Below, in pieces: positions 27,933 through 37,467 of a stretch of DNA of 54,909 bases. The notes beneath the pieces were generated by a model that worked only from the letters and a program-made list of their open reading frames with translations, searched no databases and had not been told where the DNA came from. This DNA is from JBHGBM01 sp041946965. Its GTDB lineage: Bacteria > Acidobacteriota > Terriglobia > Bryobacterales > Bryobacteraceae. Numbering within the stretch: position 1 is the stretch's first letter; every line of letters starts with the position of its first letter. Both the position numbers and the translations under genes were made by a program. The DNA lies in contig JBHGBM010000031.1 of NCBI GenBank assembly GCA_041946965.1, forward strand, positions 1-54,909. The letters are read 5' to 3'.

Positions 27933-28886
27933 GTGAGCCGATATCCCATACGCCCCATTGACTTCACCGGGCTCAGAACCGTTCCCTTGACCGCACGGGG
28001 GGGCAAGGTGCGCGCGGCGGATTTCGCCGCCTGCCACCGGAAGGGCGCCTCGCTCGCGCAATGGCTGGACACTCTGCCGCGCCTGCTGGCGGCGGATAGT
28101 CTGCGTTCGGTTGCCGGCGCGATCGAGAAGGCGCGGGCGAAGCGGAAACCGGTGATCTGGGGCCTGGGCGGGCACGTGATCAAGTGCGGGCTCGCGCCCG
28201 TACTGGCGGACCTGATGCAGCGCGGCTTCGCCACCGCGTTCGCCATGAACGGGGCGGCGTCCATTCACGATTTCGAGATTGCGCTGGCGGGGCACACCAG
28301 CGAAGACGTGGAAGCCGTGCTGCCGGACGGCAGCTTCGGCACGGCCGAGGAGACCGGACGCGAAATGAACCGCGCGCTCGCCGGAGCCGGCGAACTCGGC
28401 GCGGGTGAAGCGCTGGGCAGGCGGCTGGAAGAAATCGCCGCGCCCGCATTCGCGGACCGCAGCCTGCTCGTGGCCGCGTACCGCAACGCCACGCCGGTCA
28501 CCGTTCACGTGGCCGTGGGCACGGATACGCCCCACACTCACCCCGCCGCGGATGCCGCCGCGATCGGCGCGGCCACCCACCGCGATTTCCGCCTGTTCTG
28601 CTCGCTGGTCGCGGCGCTCGATGGGGGCGGCGTGTATATCAACGCCGGCTCCGCCGTGGTGCTGCCGGAGGTTTTTCTGAAGGCGCTCTCGGCGGTGCGC
28701 AACCTGGGCTGTCCGGTGCGCGACTTCGTCACGGTGAATTTCGATTTTCTGCAACACTACCGGCCGCGCGTGAACGTGGTGGAGCGGCCGCACGCCGGGG
28801 CCGGGGGCGCGGGGTACTCCATTACCGGCCACCACGAAATCATGCTGCCGCTGGTGGCGGCGCTGCTCATCGAGCGCGAGGCATGA
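27933..28886 (+). CDS. Conserved protein, unassigned function (possibly DHS-like)
   Basis: A 317-residue cytoplasmic protein with a GTG start. Strong motifs are WGLGGHVIKCGLAPVLADLM, MNGAASIHDFE, HTSEDVEA, DGSFGTAEETG, GTDTPHTHP and AGSAVVLPEVFLKAL, consistent with a nucleotide-binding Rossmann-like fold. I have seen this motif order in bacterial proteins often labelled deoxyhypusine-synthase-like, but cannot confirm that link, and bacteria lack the eIF5A substrate. Its stop overlaps the CPBP protease start by 4 bp, which begins the operon that runs on to mtnA and a thioredoxin-like gene. Enzyme activity is not claimed. Confidence 0.55.
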   Translation: MSRYPIRPIDFTGLRTVPLTARGGKVRAADFAACHRKGASLAQWLDTLPRLLAADSLRSVAGAIEKARAKRKPVIWGLGGHVIKCGLAPVLADLMQRGFATAFAMNGAASIHDFEIALAGHTSEDVEAVLPDGSFGTAEETGREMNRALAGAGELGAGEALGRRLEEIAAPAFADRSLLVAAYRNATPVTVHVAVGTDTPHTHPAADAAAIGAATHRDFRLFCSLVAALDGGGVYINAGSAVVLPEVFLKALSAVRNLGCPVRDFVTVNFDFLQHYRPRVNVVERPHAGAGGAGYSITGHHEIMLPLVAALLIEREA

Positions 28887-29605
28887 ACGGCGAAAACCAG
28901 CGGTACCCGTTCTGGGGGTATGCCGACCTGTTCCTGTTCCTGGGCCTCTCGCTGCCCAGCCTGGTGGCCGGCGCGCTTCTGACCGGCGGGCTGGTCAGGC
29001 TGCTGCACATCCCGGTGCGCAACCGGCTGTTTGAGGCGCTCCCCGCGCAGTTCCTGGGCTACGGCATCCTGTTCGGGCTGCTCGCGGTGATCTTCCGGCT
29101 GCACTATAAGCGGCCGTTCTGGCAATCGCTCGGCTGGACCGATGCGCGTTTCAGCACGGCGAAGCTGATCCTGGCGGGGATGGCCGCGGCCATGGCGGTG
29201 GCGCTCGCCAGCGTGGTTTTGCGCACGCCCGACATCAACTCGCCGATGAAGGAGTTCCTCTCCAGCCGGTCGAGCCTGGTGCTGCTGGTCGTCTTCGGCA
29301 CCACGCTCGGCCCGCTATGCGAGGAACTGGCCTTTCGCGGTTTCGTGCAGCCGCTGCTGGTGCGCAGCCTGGGCGCGGCGCCGGGCGTGATCCTGGCGGC
29401 GGTGCCTTTCGGGCTGCTGCACCTGCAACAGTACGGCTGGTCGTGGCGGCACGGGCTGCTGATCACCGCGGCGGGTGCGTCTTTCGGCTGGATGCGTCAC
29501 GTGACGGGCTCCACCAGGGCCTCCGCCATCATGCACATGGCCTACAACTGCGCGTTCTTCCTGGCGCTGGTGGCGCAACCCGATCAGTTCCCACGGCACT
29601 GGTAG
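28883..29605 (+). CDS. CPBP-family intramembrane protease
   Basis: A 240-residue membrane protein with about seven helices. It carries the three CPBP (CAAX/Abi) motifs: EELAFRG, with Glu147-Glu148 and Arg152; His180 in FGLLHLQQ; and His218 in SAIMHMAYN. Together they bind the zinc of a membrane-embedded protease. Bacterial members process prenylated or small secreted peptides or act in bacteriocin immunity. The substrate is unknown. It overlaps the upstream gene by 4 bp. Confidence 0.85.
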   Translation: MNGENQRYPFWGYADLFLFLGLSLPSLVAGALLTGGLVRLLHIPVRNRLFEALPAQFLGYGILFGLLAVIFRLHYKRPFWQSLGWTDARFSTAKLILAGMAAAMAVALASVVLRTPDINSPMKEFLSSRSSLVLLVVFGTTLGPLCEELAFRGFVQPLLVRSLGAAPGVILAAVPFGLLHLQQYGWSWRHGLLITAAGASFGWMRHVTGSTRASAIMHMAYNCAFFLALVAQPDQFPRHW

Positions 29606-29634
29606 CCCCGGTGCTACCATGAGCCTTTCCCGCA

Positions 29635-30651
<1,017 letters not shown>

Positions 30652-30657
30652 TCGCTT

Positions 30658-31197
30658 ATGCAGCGCGCTCTTCTTCTGCTGGCCCTGTGCGCGGTCACGC
30701 TTCCCGGCGCCGGTGAGCTTTCCGGCCGCCGCGCCCCCGGCTTTTCGCTGGCCGACACCACGGGCCGGCAGCACGATCTTCAGGACTACCGGGGCAAGTG
30801 GGTGGTTCTGGAGTTCTTCCAGTCCACCTGCCCTCACTGCGCCGGGTTCGCCGGCGTGCTGGCACAGGCGCACGCCCGCTATGCGGGCCGGGTGCAGATC
30901 CTTTCCATCGCCGTGTACCCGGACAAGGGTACGGACGTGCTGCGGTTCATCTCCGGGCACAAGATCCAGTTCCCCGTGATGTTTGATTGCGGCCAGGTGA
31001 CCGCGTCGTATTACAAGGCCACGCCGGAGAAGCCGACGGTGGAATTTCCGCACGTGTTCCTCATCGACCCGCAAGGGACCATCCGCAACGATTTCGGGTA
31101 CAGTCTTCTGACGCGCGATATTTTCGAGGGAAAAGGCCTGTTCCGGGAACTGGACCGCCTCCTAGGGGCGCCGGCGCCGCCGGCTCGAAAAAAGTAG
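30658..31197 (+). CDS. Secreted thioredoxin-like redoxin (TlpA/AhpC type)
   Basis: A 179-residue protein with a signal peptide (LLLLALCAVTLPGAG). It has the thioredoxin fold, with active site Cys58-Pro-His-Cys61 in FFQSTCPHCAG, the usual APGFSLAD entry and the cis-Pro loop (TVEFPHVFLIDPQG). It probably reduces or forms disulfides in the periplasm; the CPHC dipeptide is more oxidising than thioredoxin CGPC. It closes the plus-strand operon, 6 bp after mtnA. Confidence 0.85.
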   Translation: MQRALLLLALCAVTLPGAGELSGRRAPGFSLADTTGRQHDLQDYRGKWVVLEFFQSTCPHCAGFAGVLAQAHARYAGRVQILSIAVYPDKGTDVLRFISGHKIQFPVMFDCGQVTASYYKATPEKPTVEFPHVFLIDPQGTIRNDFGYSLLTRDIFEGKGLFRELDRLLGAPAPPARKK

Positions 31198-31204
31198 CGC
31201 CTGG

Positions 31205-31390
31205 CTAGTGGCCGTCGCGCGCCATTCGTTCCGCGCGGTCGAGGTTCGATTGGCTGTCCGACCAGCAGGCTTTCACACTGTCGCCGGAAAGCAGCAGGAG
31301 GCCGGCCGAAATCAGCGTCACGAACGCCACCAGGAGTGTGAACTCCGTTACGTCTTGGGCGCTCTCGTCCAGCCAAAATGCCAAGGACAC
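31205..31390 (-). CDS. Flp-family pilin-like small protein
   Basis: A 61-residue protein with a short polar start, then QDVTEFTLLVAFVTLISAGLLLL, which matches the Flp-type prepilin core with the conserved Glu16 and hydrophobic helix, and a polar C-terminal tail. Flp pilins form thin adhesive or secretion pili (Tad systems). No Tad genes lie near, so it is isolated. Its upstream region is shared with the tmRNA promoter on the other strand. Confidence 0.7.
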   Translation of the reverse strand: MSLAFWLDESAQDVTEFTLLVAFVTLISAGLLLLSGDSVKACWSDSQSNLDRAERMARDGH

Positions 31391-31430
31391 GTTGCGTATA
31401 CGGTAGCCTGACGGGGGCGATGCGGCAATA

Positions 31431-31458
31431 CTATCTTTGGTTAACGATGGTAAGATAG
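31431..31458. promoter_or_regulatory. tmRNA promoter region with an inverted repeat
   Basis: CTATCTT (31431-31437) and AAGATAG (31452-31458) form a perfect inverted repeat with a 14-nt spacer holding GTTAAC. The right arm overlaps TGG-TAAGAT (31448-31456), an extended -10 promoter that would start ssrA transcription about 15 nt before the mature tmRNA 5' end at 31479. The repeat may be an operator for ssrA or the divergent pilin gene. Confidence 0.4.
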
Positions 31459-31478
31459 ATGCGTAGGTTCTTCACCAT

Positions 31479-31832
31479 GGGGGCGTACCGGATTCGACGG
31501 GATGGAATCGTGGTGGGGAGGCGTGCCGGGTTCCGAGCTCCCGTAAAACGATCGGAAAACCAACAACTGCCAACACGCAGTTTGCTTACGCTGCCTAATT
31601 AATTAGGCGGCCGCCGCGGTTGCCGGGCCTGCACGGCAGCCAGCCGGCGTCATCCCGCAGGCTGGGCTGAAGGCTTCGGTCCGGAGCCGTAGGCCGAGAC
31701 CCAATCGGGCTAGGCCGTCGCCGCTCTTGCCGGTTCTGAAGCGGCGGCCGAAAATTTTGAATCGGATACGCACGTAGTTCTCCTCATGGCGGGCCATTTC
31801 GGACGCGGGTTCGACTCCCGCCGCCTCCACCA
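31479..31832 (+). ncRNA. ssrA: Transfer-messenger RNA (tmRNA)
   Basis: A 354-nt RNA with a tRNA-like acceptor stem (GGGGGCG at 31479-31485 with CGCCTCC at 31822-31828, then A and encoded CCA at 31832) and the TTCGACTC T-loop. The 5' end has the usual ATTCGACGGG. The reading frame resumes at GCC (31569) and encodes the tag ANTQFAYAA, then TAA (31596-31598). The -YAA end marks stalled proteins for degradation. This tag matches Solibacter from memory. Pseudoknot-like stretches lie between 31610 and 31740. Confidence 0.95.
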
Positions 31833-31911
31833 AAGACTTTCCCCCCACGCGCCCACGGTCAACCGCGTCAACGGGGAGGTGGCGCGGATTGCGTCCGGGC
31901 GGGATTCCGAC

Positions 31912-32175
31912 TCAGTCCGCCGCTACGGTTTCGAGCAGGCTCATCTGCCGGTCGTCGAAGCCCTCCAGTGTGGTCCGGCGGGGGGCGCCGGTGTCGTCGT
32001 AGCCGGGGTCGTAGCGCCGTATGAGCGTGTTCAGGCGCAGGGCCGCCTCCCAGATGTCGCATAGCAGGACGCAGCGGGGGCAGTTGCCCTTGATTCCTCC
32101 CCGGCCGTCAACCGCCGGATTGTAACGCTTGTGCTTGGCGCAACGGCCGGAGAAGCGCCGCGAACGGATTTTCAT
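31912..32175 (-). CDS. Small Cys/His protein
   Basis: An 87-residue protein with GRCAKHKRYNPAVDGRGGIKG, then CPRC and LLCDIW: Cys-x-x-His followed by Cys-x-x-Cys, likely one zinc site. I recall small proteins with this CxxHxRYNP and GIKGxCxxC pattern in several phyla, without known function. The ATG at 32175 has GGAGG 8 nt upstream, which supports this start over a longer one at 32217. It is divergent from the histidine kinase 84 bp away. Confidence 0.6.
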   Translation of the reverse strand: MKIRSRRFSGRCAKHKRYNPAVDGRGGIKGNCPRCVLLCDIWEAALRLNTLIRRYDPGYDDTGAPRRTTLEGFDDRQMSLLETVAAD

Positions 32176-32259
32176 CTCGGTATCCTCCAGTGTCGCCGTT
32201 CGTGCCGCGCCGCACAAGGGGGGCCTCTAAGATCCCTCTTTTCCGCCGATGAAGTAGAC

Positions 32260-33849
32260 GTGGCGCTCCACAAGCGGCGGTTGTACACGAAGAAGCTGGA
32301 GGCCGCTCTCGCCGAGGCGCGCGAAGCGACCGAACTCAAGAGCCGGTTTCTGGCCGCCATGAGCCACGAGATCCGCACGCCCATCCACGGCATCCTGGGG
32401 ATGACGGAACTGCTGCTGGCCAGCCGCCTGGACCCGGAACAGCGCGAATACGCCGACGCCGTGCGCCGCTCCACCCAGACCCTGCTCGCCATCGTGAACG
32501 ACATCCTGGACCTTTCCAAAATTGAAGCCGGCAAGCTGGAACTGGAGAACATCGCCTTCGACCTGTGGGCCACGGTGGAGGAAGTGGCGGCGCTGGTGGC
32601 GTTCCGGGCCTATGCCAAGAACCTGGAGCTCGCGTGCTACATCCACCCGGATGTGCCCCGGCTGGTGCGCGGCGATCCGGCCCGCCTGCGGCAGGTGCTC
32701 ACCAACCTGGCGGGCAACGCGGTGAAGTTCACCGAGCGGGGCGAGGTGCGCATCGAGGCGCAGCTCGCCGGCGAGCGCAAAGGCGGCGCCGAGGTGCGGT
32801 TCGCGGTCAGCGACACGGGTATCGGCATCACCCCGGATCAGCGTCCCCGGCTCTTCCAGGCCTTCTCCCAGGGCGACCGTAGCACCACCCGGCGTTATGG
32901 CGGCACGGGGCTGGGACTTACCATCTCGCGCCACCTGGTGGAGCGGATGGGCGGGGAAATCGGGTACGACAGCGAACCCGGCCAGGGGAGCACCTTCCGC
33001 TTTACCGCAGTTCTCCGGCGCGAGGGCGCCTGTCCCGCAGCGCAGCAGAACCCGTTTTCGGGCGCGCCCGCCCTGGTGGTGGACGCCAACCCGACCGCTC
33101 GCATGATGGTCAGCCGGTACCTGAACTCGTGGGGCTGCCGCACGGCGGAGGCGGCTACGGCACAAGAGGCCCTGGAGTTGATGCGCCGGCAGGCGGGGGC
33201 CGGCGATCCGTTCCGCGTGGCGTTGATCGACGTGCGCGTCGCCGGCCCCGAGACTGCCGGCTTCGCCCAGGCGGTCAGGGACGAAACTCTGCTCCGCGGC
33301 ACCGTGCTGCTTGGCATGGGTCCGGTCGGGATGTCCACCGACGGGCTTCGGAGAGAGGGATTCGCCGCCTTTATCGCCAAGCCGGTGCGGCAGTCGCAAC
33401 TGTTCGGCCGGGTCCTGGAAGCGCTGGATAGAGCGGCGCCGCAGCAGGTCAAGGAGAAGCTGCCGAAACTGACCTCGGTGGAAGGCAAGCGGGTTCTGGT
33501 GGCCGAGGACAACGACATCAATCGCAAGATCGTGCTCCGCCTGCTGGAAAAATTGGGTTGCCAGGCCGACCCGGTATCCAACGGCCGCGAAGCCCTGGAG
33601 GCAGTCCAGCGGGACTCCTACGATCTGGTCCTGATGGACGTACAAATGCCTGAAATGGATGGACTTGCAGCCACGGGCGCGATCCGCGGCCTGGAGCACG
33701 GAGCGGCGCGCGTGCCCATCGCCGCGATGACCGCGAACGCCATGACCGGGGACCGGGAGAGGTGCCTGGCGGCGGGCATGGACGACTACGTCAGTAAACC
33801 CGTGCGGCTGGACGACTTAGAGCGGATGATCGGACGCTGGCTCAGCTAG
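32260..33849 (+). CDS. Hybrid histidine kinase with a degenerate and an intact receiver
   Basis: A 529-residue cytoplasmic protein. The HisKA domain has the phospho-His in SHEIRTPIHG (His36), then the ATPase boxes NLAGNAVKF, SDTGIGIT and YGGTGLGL. The first receiver (about 250-370) keeps its Asp in LIDVRVAG and Lys in FIAKPV, but has only one Asp in the acidic pocket (VVDANP) and no Ser/Thr switch residue. The second (410-529) is complete: AEDNDIN, LMDVQMPEMDG, SKPVR. There is no N-terminal sensor domain or membrane helix. No in-frame ATG fits, so I chose GTG 32260; the start is uncertain, and GTG 32131 would overlap the small Cys/His gene. Confidence 0.75.
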   Translation: MALHKRRLYTKKLEAALAEAREATELKSRFLAAMSHEIRTPIHGILGMTELLLASRLDPEQREYADAVRRSTQTLLAIVNDILDLSKIEAGKLELENIAFDLWATVEEVAALVAFRAYAKNLELACYIHPDVPRLVRGDPARLRQVLTNLAGNAVKFTERGEVRIEAQLAGERKGGAEVRFAVSDTGIGITPDQRPRLFQAFSQGDRSTTRRYGGTGLGLTISRHLVERMGGEIGYDSEPGQGSTFRFTAVLRREGACPAAQQNPFSGAPALVVDANPTARMMVSRYLNSWGCRTAEAATAQEALELMRRQAGAGDPFRVALIDVRVAGPETAGFAQAVRDETLLRGTVLLGMGPVGMSTDGLRREGFAAFIAKPVRQSQLFGRVLEALDRAAPQQVKEKLPKLTSVEGKRVLVAEDNDINRKIVLRLLEKLGCQADPVSNGREALEAVQRDSYDLVLMDVQMPEMDGLAATGAIRGLEHGAARVPIAAMTANAMTGDRERCLAAGMDDYVSKPVRLDDLERMIGRWLS

Positions 33850-33858
33850 CACATATTC

Positions 33859-33887
33859 TTGACAAATTCACACTCATATTTTATTAT
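33859..33887 (+). promoter_or_regulatory. Near-consensus sigma-70 promoter of clpB
   Basis: TTGACA (33859-33864, a perfect -35 box) and TATTAT (33882-33887) lie exactly 17 bp apart in an AT-rich stretch that stands out in this GC-rich genome. The transcript would start near 33894, about 59 nt before the clpB ATG. No CIRCE site is visible. This is the strongest promoter seen in the window. Confidence 0.7.
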
Positions 33888-33952
33888 TTAAATTAAATGA
33901 GGTTGCCGGCAGGGCATCCAGTTGCCACCAACCTTCGCGAAAGCAGGGCACA

Positions 33953-36577
33953 ATGTTCCGCTTTGACAAACTAACCCAAAAGGCCCAGGAAGCCGTACAG
34001 CGCACCCAGGCGGTCGCCGAAAAGAGCGACAGCCAGGTCATGTACCCCCTGCACCTGCTGATGGCCTTGGTCGAAGATGCCGAAGGCGTGGTGCGGCCGG
34101 TGTTGGAGAAGTGCGGCGTCCAGCCGGAAGCGCTGCTCGCCGAGGGCCGGCGCATGCTGCAAAACCTGCCCCGCGTGAGCGGCGTGCAACCGGGGATGTA
34201 CATTTCCCAGCCCTTGACCCAGGTGCTGGAGAAGGCTTCCGACGAGGCCGCCCGCTTCAAGGATGAATATGTCTCGACCGAGCACCTGTTACTGGCCCTT
34301 GCGGGGGAGCGCCAGGACCCGGCCGGGAGTCTGCTGGAGCGCGCCGGGGCGAGTCACGAGGCCATTCTAAGGGCCCTGGCCGCGGTGCGCGGCAGCCAGC
34401 GCATCACCGACCCGAACCCCGAATCCAAGTACCAGGCCCTGGAGCGCTACGCGGTGGATCTGACCGAGGCCGCCCGGAAGGGGCGCCTGGACCCGGTGAT
34501 CGGGCGCGAGGAAGAGATCCGGCGTGTGATGCAGGTGCTTTCCCGCCGCACCAAGAACAACCCGGTGTTGATCGGCGAGCCGGGCGTGGGGAAGACCGCC
34601 ATCGTGGAAGGGTTGGCGCAGCGCATCGTGCGCGGGGACGTGCCCGACCAGTTGCGCAACAAGCGCCTGGTGGGGATCGACCTCGGCTCCATGGTGGCGG
34701 GCACCAAGTTCCGGGGCGAATTCGAGGACCGGCTCAAGGCGGTGCTGAGGGAGATCACCGATTCGGGCGGCGAGATCATCTGCTTCATCGACGAGCTGCA
34801 CACGCTGGTGGGCGCGGGCGGGGCCGAAGGGGCCATTGACGCGGCCAACATGCTGAAGCCGGCGCTGGCGCGCGGCGACCTGCGCATGATCGGCGCCACC
34901 ACGCTGAACGAATACAAGAAAGTCGAAAAGGACGCGGCGCTGGCGCGGCGTTTCCAGACCGTCTACGTGGGCGAGCCCACGGTAGATGACACCATCGCCA
35001 TACTGCGCGGCCTGAAGGAGAAGTTCGAGATCCATCACGGCGTGCGCATTAAGGACTCCGCCATCGTGTCCGCCGCGCTGCTCTCGCACCGCTATATTGC
35101 GGACCGCTTTCTGCCGGACAAGGCCATCGACCTGATCGATGAAGCCGGCGCCGCGCTGCGTTTGCAGATCGGCTCCATGCCGATCGAAGTGGATGAGATC
35201 GATCGCAAGATCTCGCACCTGGAGATCGAGCGCCAGGCGCTATCGCAGGAAGAGCCCGGTCCGGCCGAACGCGACCGTCTGCACCAGGTGGAAAACGAGC
35301 TGGAGCGGCTGCGGGGCGAGGCGGCCGCGCTCAAGGAGCGCTGGAACCGCGAGAAGAACGCCATCGGCCGCGTGCGCGAGCTCAAGGAGGAGCAGGAACG
35401 GCTGCGCAACGAGGAAGAGGAGGCCAGCCGCCGGGGCGATTGGGAGAAGGCCGCGCAGTTGCGTTACGGGCGCCTGGCCGCCCTCGAAAAGGAGCTCCGC
35501 CAGGCCGAGCAGGACCTGGAGGCGGTGAAGGAGAACGCCATCCTCAAGGAGGAGATCGACGAGGCCGATATCGCACGCATCGTGGCCAAGTGGACCGGCA
35601 TTCCGGTGGCCCGCATGATGGAGGGTGAGATCCAGAAGCTGGTACAGATGCCGGAGCGGCTGAAGGAGCGCGTGGTGGGGCAGGACGAGGCCGTGCGGCT
35701 GGTTTCCAACGCCATCCTACGCAATCGCGCCGGCTTGAGCGATCCCAGCCGGCCCATCGGCAGCTTCATCTTCCTGGGCCCCACGGGCGTGGGCAAAACC
35801 GAGCTGGTGCGGGCGCTGGCCGAGTTCCTGTTCGACAGCGACAAGGCCATGATCCGGGTGGACATGTCCGAGTACATGGAGAAGCACTCGGTGGCCCGCA
35901 TGATCGGCGCGCCTCCGGGATACGTGGGCTACGACGAGGGCGGCCAGCTCACCGAGCAGGTGCGGCGGCGTCCCTACTCGGTGGTGCTGTTCGATGAGAT
36001 CGAGAAGGCCCACCCGGACGTGTTCAACGCCATGCTCCAGGTTCTGGACGACGGGCGGCTCACGGACGGGCAGGGGCGCACGGTCGATTTCCGCAATACC
36101 GTGATCGTGATGACCTCCAACGTGGGCTCCGGCAACATCAAGGAAGCGGGCCCGATCGGCTTTTCCGTGCATGCGCGCTCGCAGAACGAAAACGTGCGCG
36201 CGCGCCTGCTGGAGGAGTTGCGGCGGACCTTCCGTCCGGAGTTTCTGAACCGCGTGGATGATACCATCGTATTTAACTCGCTGACTCGCGAGCACCTGTA
36301 CCGCATCGTGGACATACAGATCGGGCGGGTGGCGAAGCTGCTGGCCGGGCGCGGCATCCATCTCGAGGTCACGCCCGAGGCGAAGGATGTGCTGGTGACC
36401 GAAGGATACGACCCGCAGTACGGTGCCAGGCCGATGCGGCGGGCGATTCAACGGCTGATCCAGGACCCGTTGGCGCTGCACCTGCTGAACGGCGATTTCC
36501 TGAGCGGCGATACGGTGGTGGTGCATAAAGCCGGTGAAGGCGTGCGTTTCGATAAGCGCGCCTCCGTAGCGGCATGA
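33953..36577 (+). CDS. clpB: ATP-dependent chaperone ClpB
   Basis: An 874-residue disaggregase. Two Clp-N repeats occupy residues 1-150. The first AAA+ module has GEPGVGKTAIVEG, the second has GPTGVGKTEL near residue 606. A long M-domain coiled coil (about residues 410-530; ERQALSQEEPG, LEKELRQAEQDLEAVKEN) lies between and marks ClpB over ClpA or ClpC. There is no ClpP-binding loop of the IGF type. It works with DnaK to dissolve aggregates. It is followed 41 bp later by htpX. Confidence 0.97.
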   Translation: MFRFDKLTQKAQEAVQRTQAVAEKSDSQVMYPLHLLMALVEDAEGVVRPVLEKCGVQPEALLAEGRRMLQNLPRVSGVQPGMYISQPLTQVLEKASDEAARFKDEYVSTEHLLLALAGERQDPAGSLLERAGASHEAILRALAAVRGSQRITDPNPESKYQALERYAVDLTEAARKGRLDPVIGREEEIRRVMQVLSRRTKNNPVLIGEPGVGKTAIVEGLAQRIVRGDVPDQLRNKRLVGIDLGSMVAGTKFRGEFEDRLKAVLREITDSGGEIICFIDELHTLVGAGGAEGAIDAANMLKPALARGDLRMIGATTLNEYKKVEKDAALARRFQTVYVGEPTVDDTIAILRGLKEKFEIHHGVRIKDSAIVSAALLSHRYIADRFLPDKAIDLIDEAGAALRLQIGSMPIEVDEIDRKISHLEIERQALSQEEPGPAERDRLHQVENELERLRGEAAALKERWNREKNAIGRVRELKEEQERLRNEEEEASRRGDWEKAAQLRYGRLAALEKELRQAEQDLEAVKENAILKEEIDEADIARIVAKWTGIPVARMMEGEIQKLVQMPERLKERVVGQDEAVRLVSNAILRNRAGLSDPSRPIGSFIFLGPTGVGKTELVRALAEFLFDSDKAMIRVDMSEYMEKHSVARMIGAPPGYVGYDEGGQLTEQVRRRPYSVVLFDEIEKAHPDVFNAMLQVLDDGRLTDGQGRTVDFRNTVIVMTSNVGSGNIKEAGPIGFSVHARSQNENVRARLLEELRRTFRPEFLNRVDDTIVFNSLTREHLYRIVDIQIGRVAKLLAGRGIHLEVTPEAKDVLVTEGYDPQYGARPMRRAIQRLIQDPLALHLLNGDFLSGDTVVVHKAGEGVRFDKRASVAA

Positions 36578-36618
36578 ACCGGACTGGCCTCGCGCCCGTC
36601 CATTCAAGAAGGGAAACC

Positions 36619-37467
36619 ATGAGCTCGAATGGAGTCAAGACCGTCCTCCTGCTAGGCCTGCTCAGCGCGCTGCTGCTGGTTGGCGGCCAGGCGCTGGGTG
36701 GAAGACAAGGCCTGTACATGGGCCTCGCGATGGCCGTGCTGATGAACTTCGCCGGCTACTTCTTCTCCGACAAGATGGCGCTGGCGATGTACTCGGCCCA
36801 GCCGGTTACGCCATCGGAGAACGCCGACGTGTATGCCCGCGTGGCGCCGTTGGTGGAGAACCTGGCGCGCCGCATGGGGATTCCCATGCCCAGGCTGTGG
36901 GTGATTCCGGACGATTCGCCCAACGCTTTCGCCACCGGCCGCAACCCGTCGCACGCCTCGGTGGCGTTTACGCGGGGAATTCTCCAGCTCATGGACGATC
37001 AGGAATTGGAAGGGGTCACCGCGCATGAACTCGGGCACGTGCGCAACCGCGACATCCTGATCGCCTCCATCGCGGCCACGATCGCGGCGGCCATCATGTT
37101 CCTCTCGCGCATGGCGTTCTTTTTCGGCGGCAGCTCGCGGGACGATGAGGACCGGGGCAGCGCCCTGGGCGGCATTCTTATGTTGATCCTCGGGCCGATT
37201 GCGGCCATGCTGATCCAGATGGCGATCTCCCGCACGCGCGAGTACTCCGCCGATGCCTCCTCGGCCAGGTTCACCGGCTCGCCCTACGGGCTCGTCTCGG
37301 CGCTTCAGAAGCTGGAAACGTGGTCGAAGCGCATCCCCATGGACGCCTCGCCCGCCACGGCGCACATGTTCATCATCAAGCCGTTCACCGGGCAAAGCAT
37401 TATGCGGCTTTTCTCGACGCACCCCTCGACCGAAGAGCGCATCGCGCGGCTGCTCGAAATGCGATGA
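36619..37467 (+). CDS. htpX: Membrane zinc metalloprotease HtpX
   Basis: A 282-residue inner-membrane M48 protease for quality control. Two helices (LLLGLLSALLLVGGQALG and LAMAVLMNFAGYFF) precede the catalytic TAHELGHVRN, where His-Glu-x-x-His binds zinc and Glu acts. Glu in SRTREYSADASSA is the third zinc ligand. Two more helices flank it. I chose the ATG at 36619 because AAGAAGGG precedes it; ATG 36574 is possible but has no such site. It lies in a stress operon with clpB and overlaps the RlmI-like gene by 4 bp. Confidence 0.9.
   Translation: MSSNGVKTVLLLGLLSALLLVGGQALGGRQGLYMGLAMAVLMNFAGYFFSDKMALAMYSAQPVTPSENADVYARVAPLVENLARRMGIPMPRLWVIPDDSPNAFATGRNPSHASVAFTRGILQLMDDQELEGVTAHELGHVRNRDILIASIAATIAAAIMFLSRMAFFFGGSSRDDEDRGSALGGILMLILGPIAAMLIQMAISRTREYSADASSARFTGSPYGLVSALQKLETWSKRIPMDASPATAHMFIIKPFTGQSIMRLFSTHPSTEERIARLLEMR

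Noticed and set aside
31603..31848. Minus-strand frame across the tmRNA
   Set aside because: The stretch is explained by the tmRNA, and the product has no known motif.
33841..33953. CIRCE operator before clpB
   Set aside because: GCTAGCACATATTC resembles part of one arm only; no matching second arm lies at the right distance.
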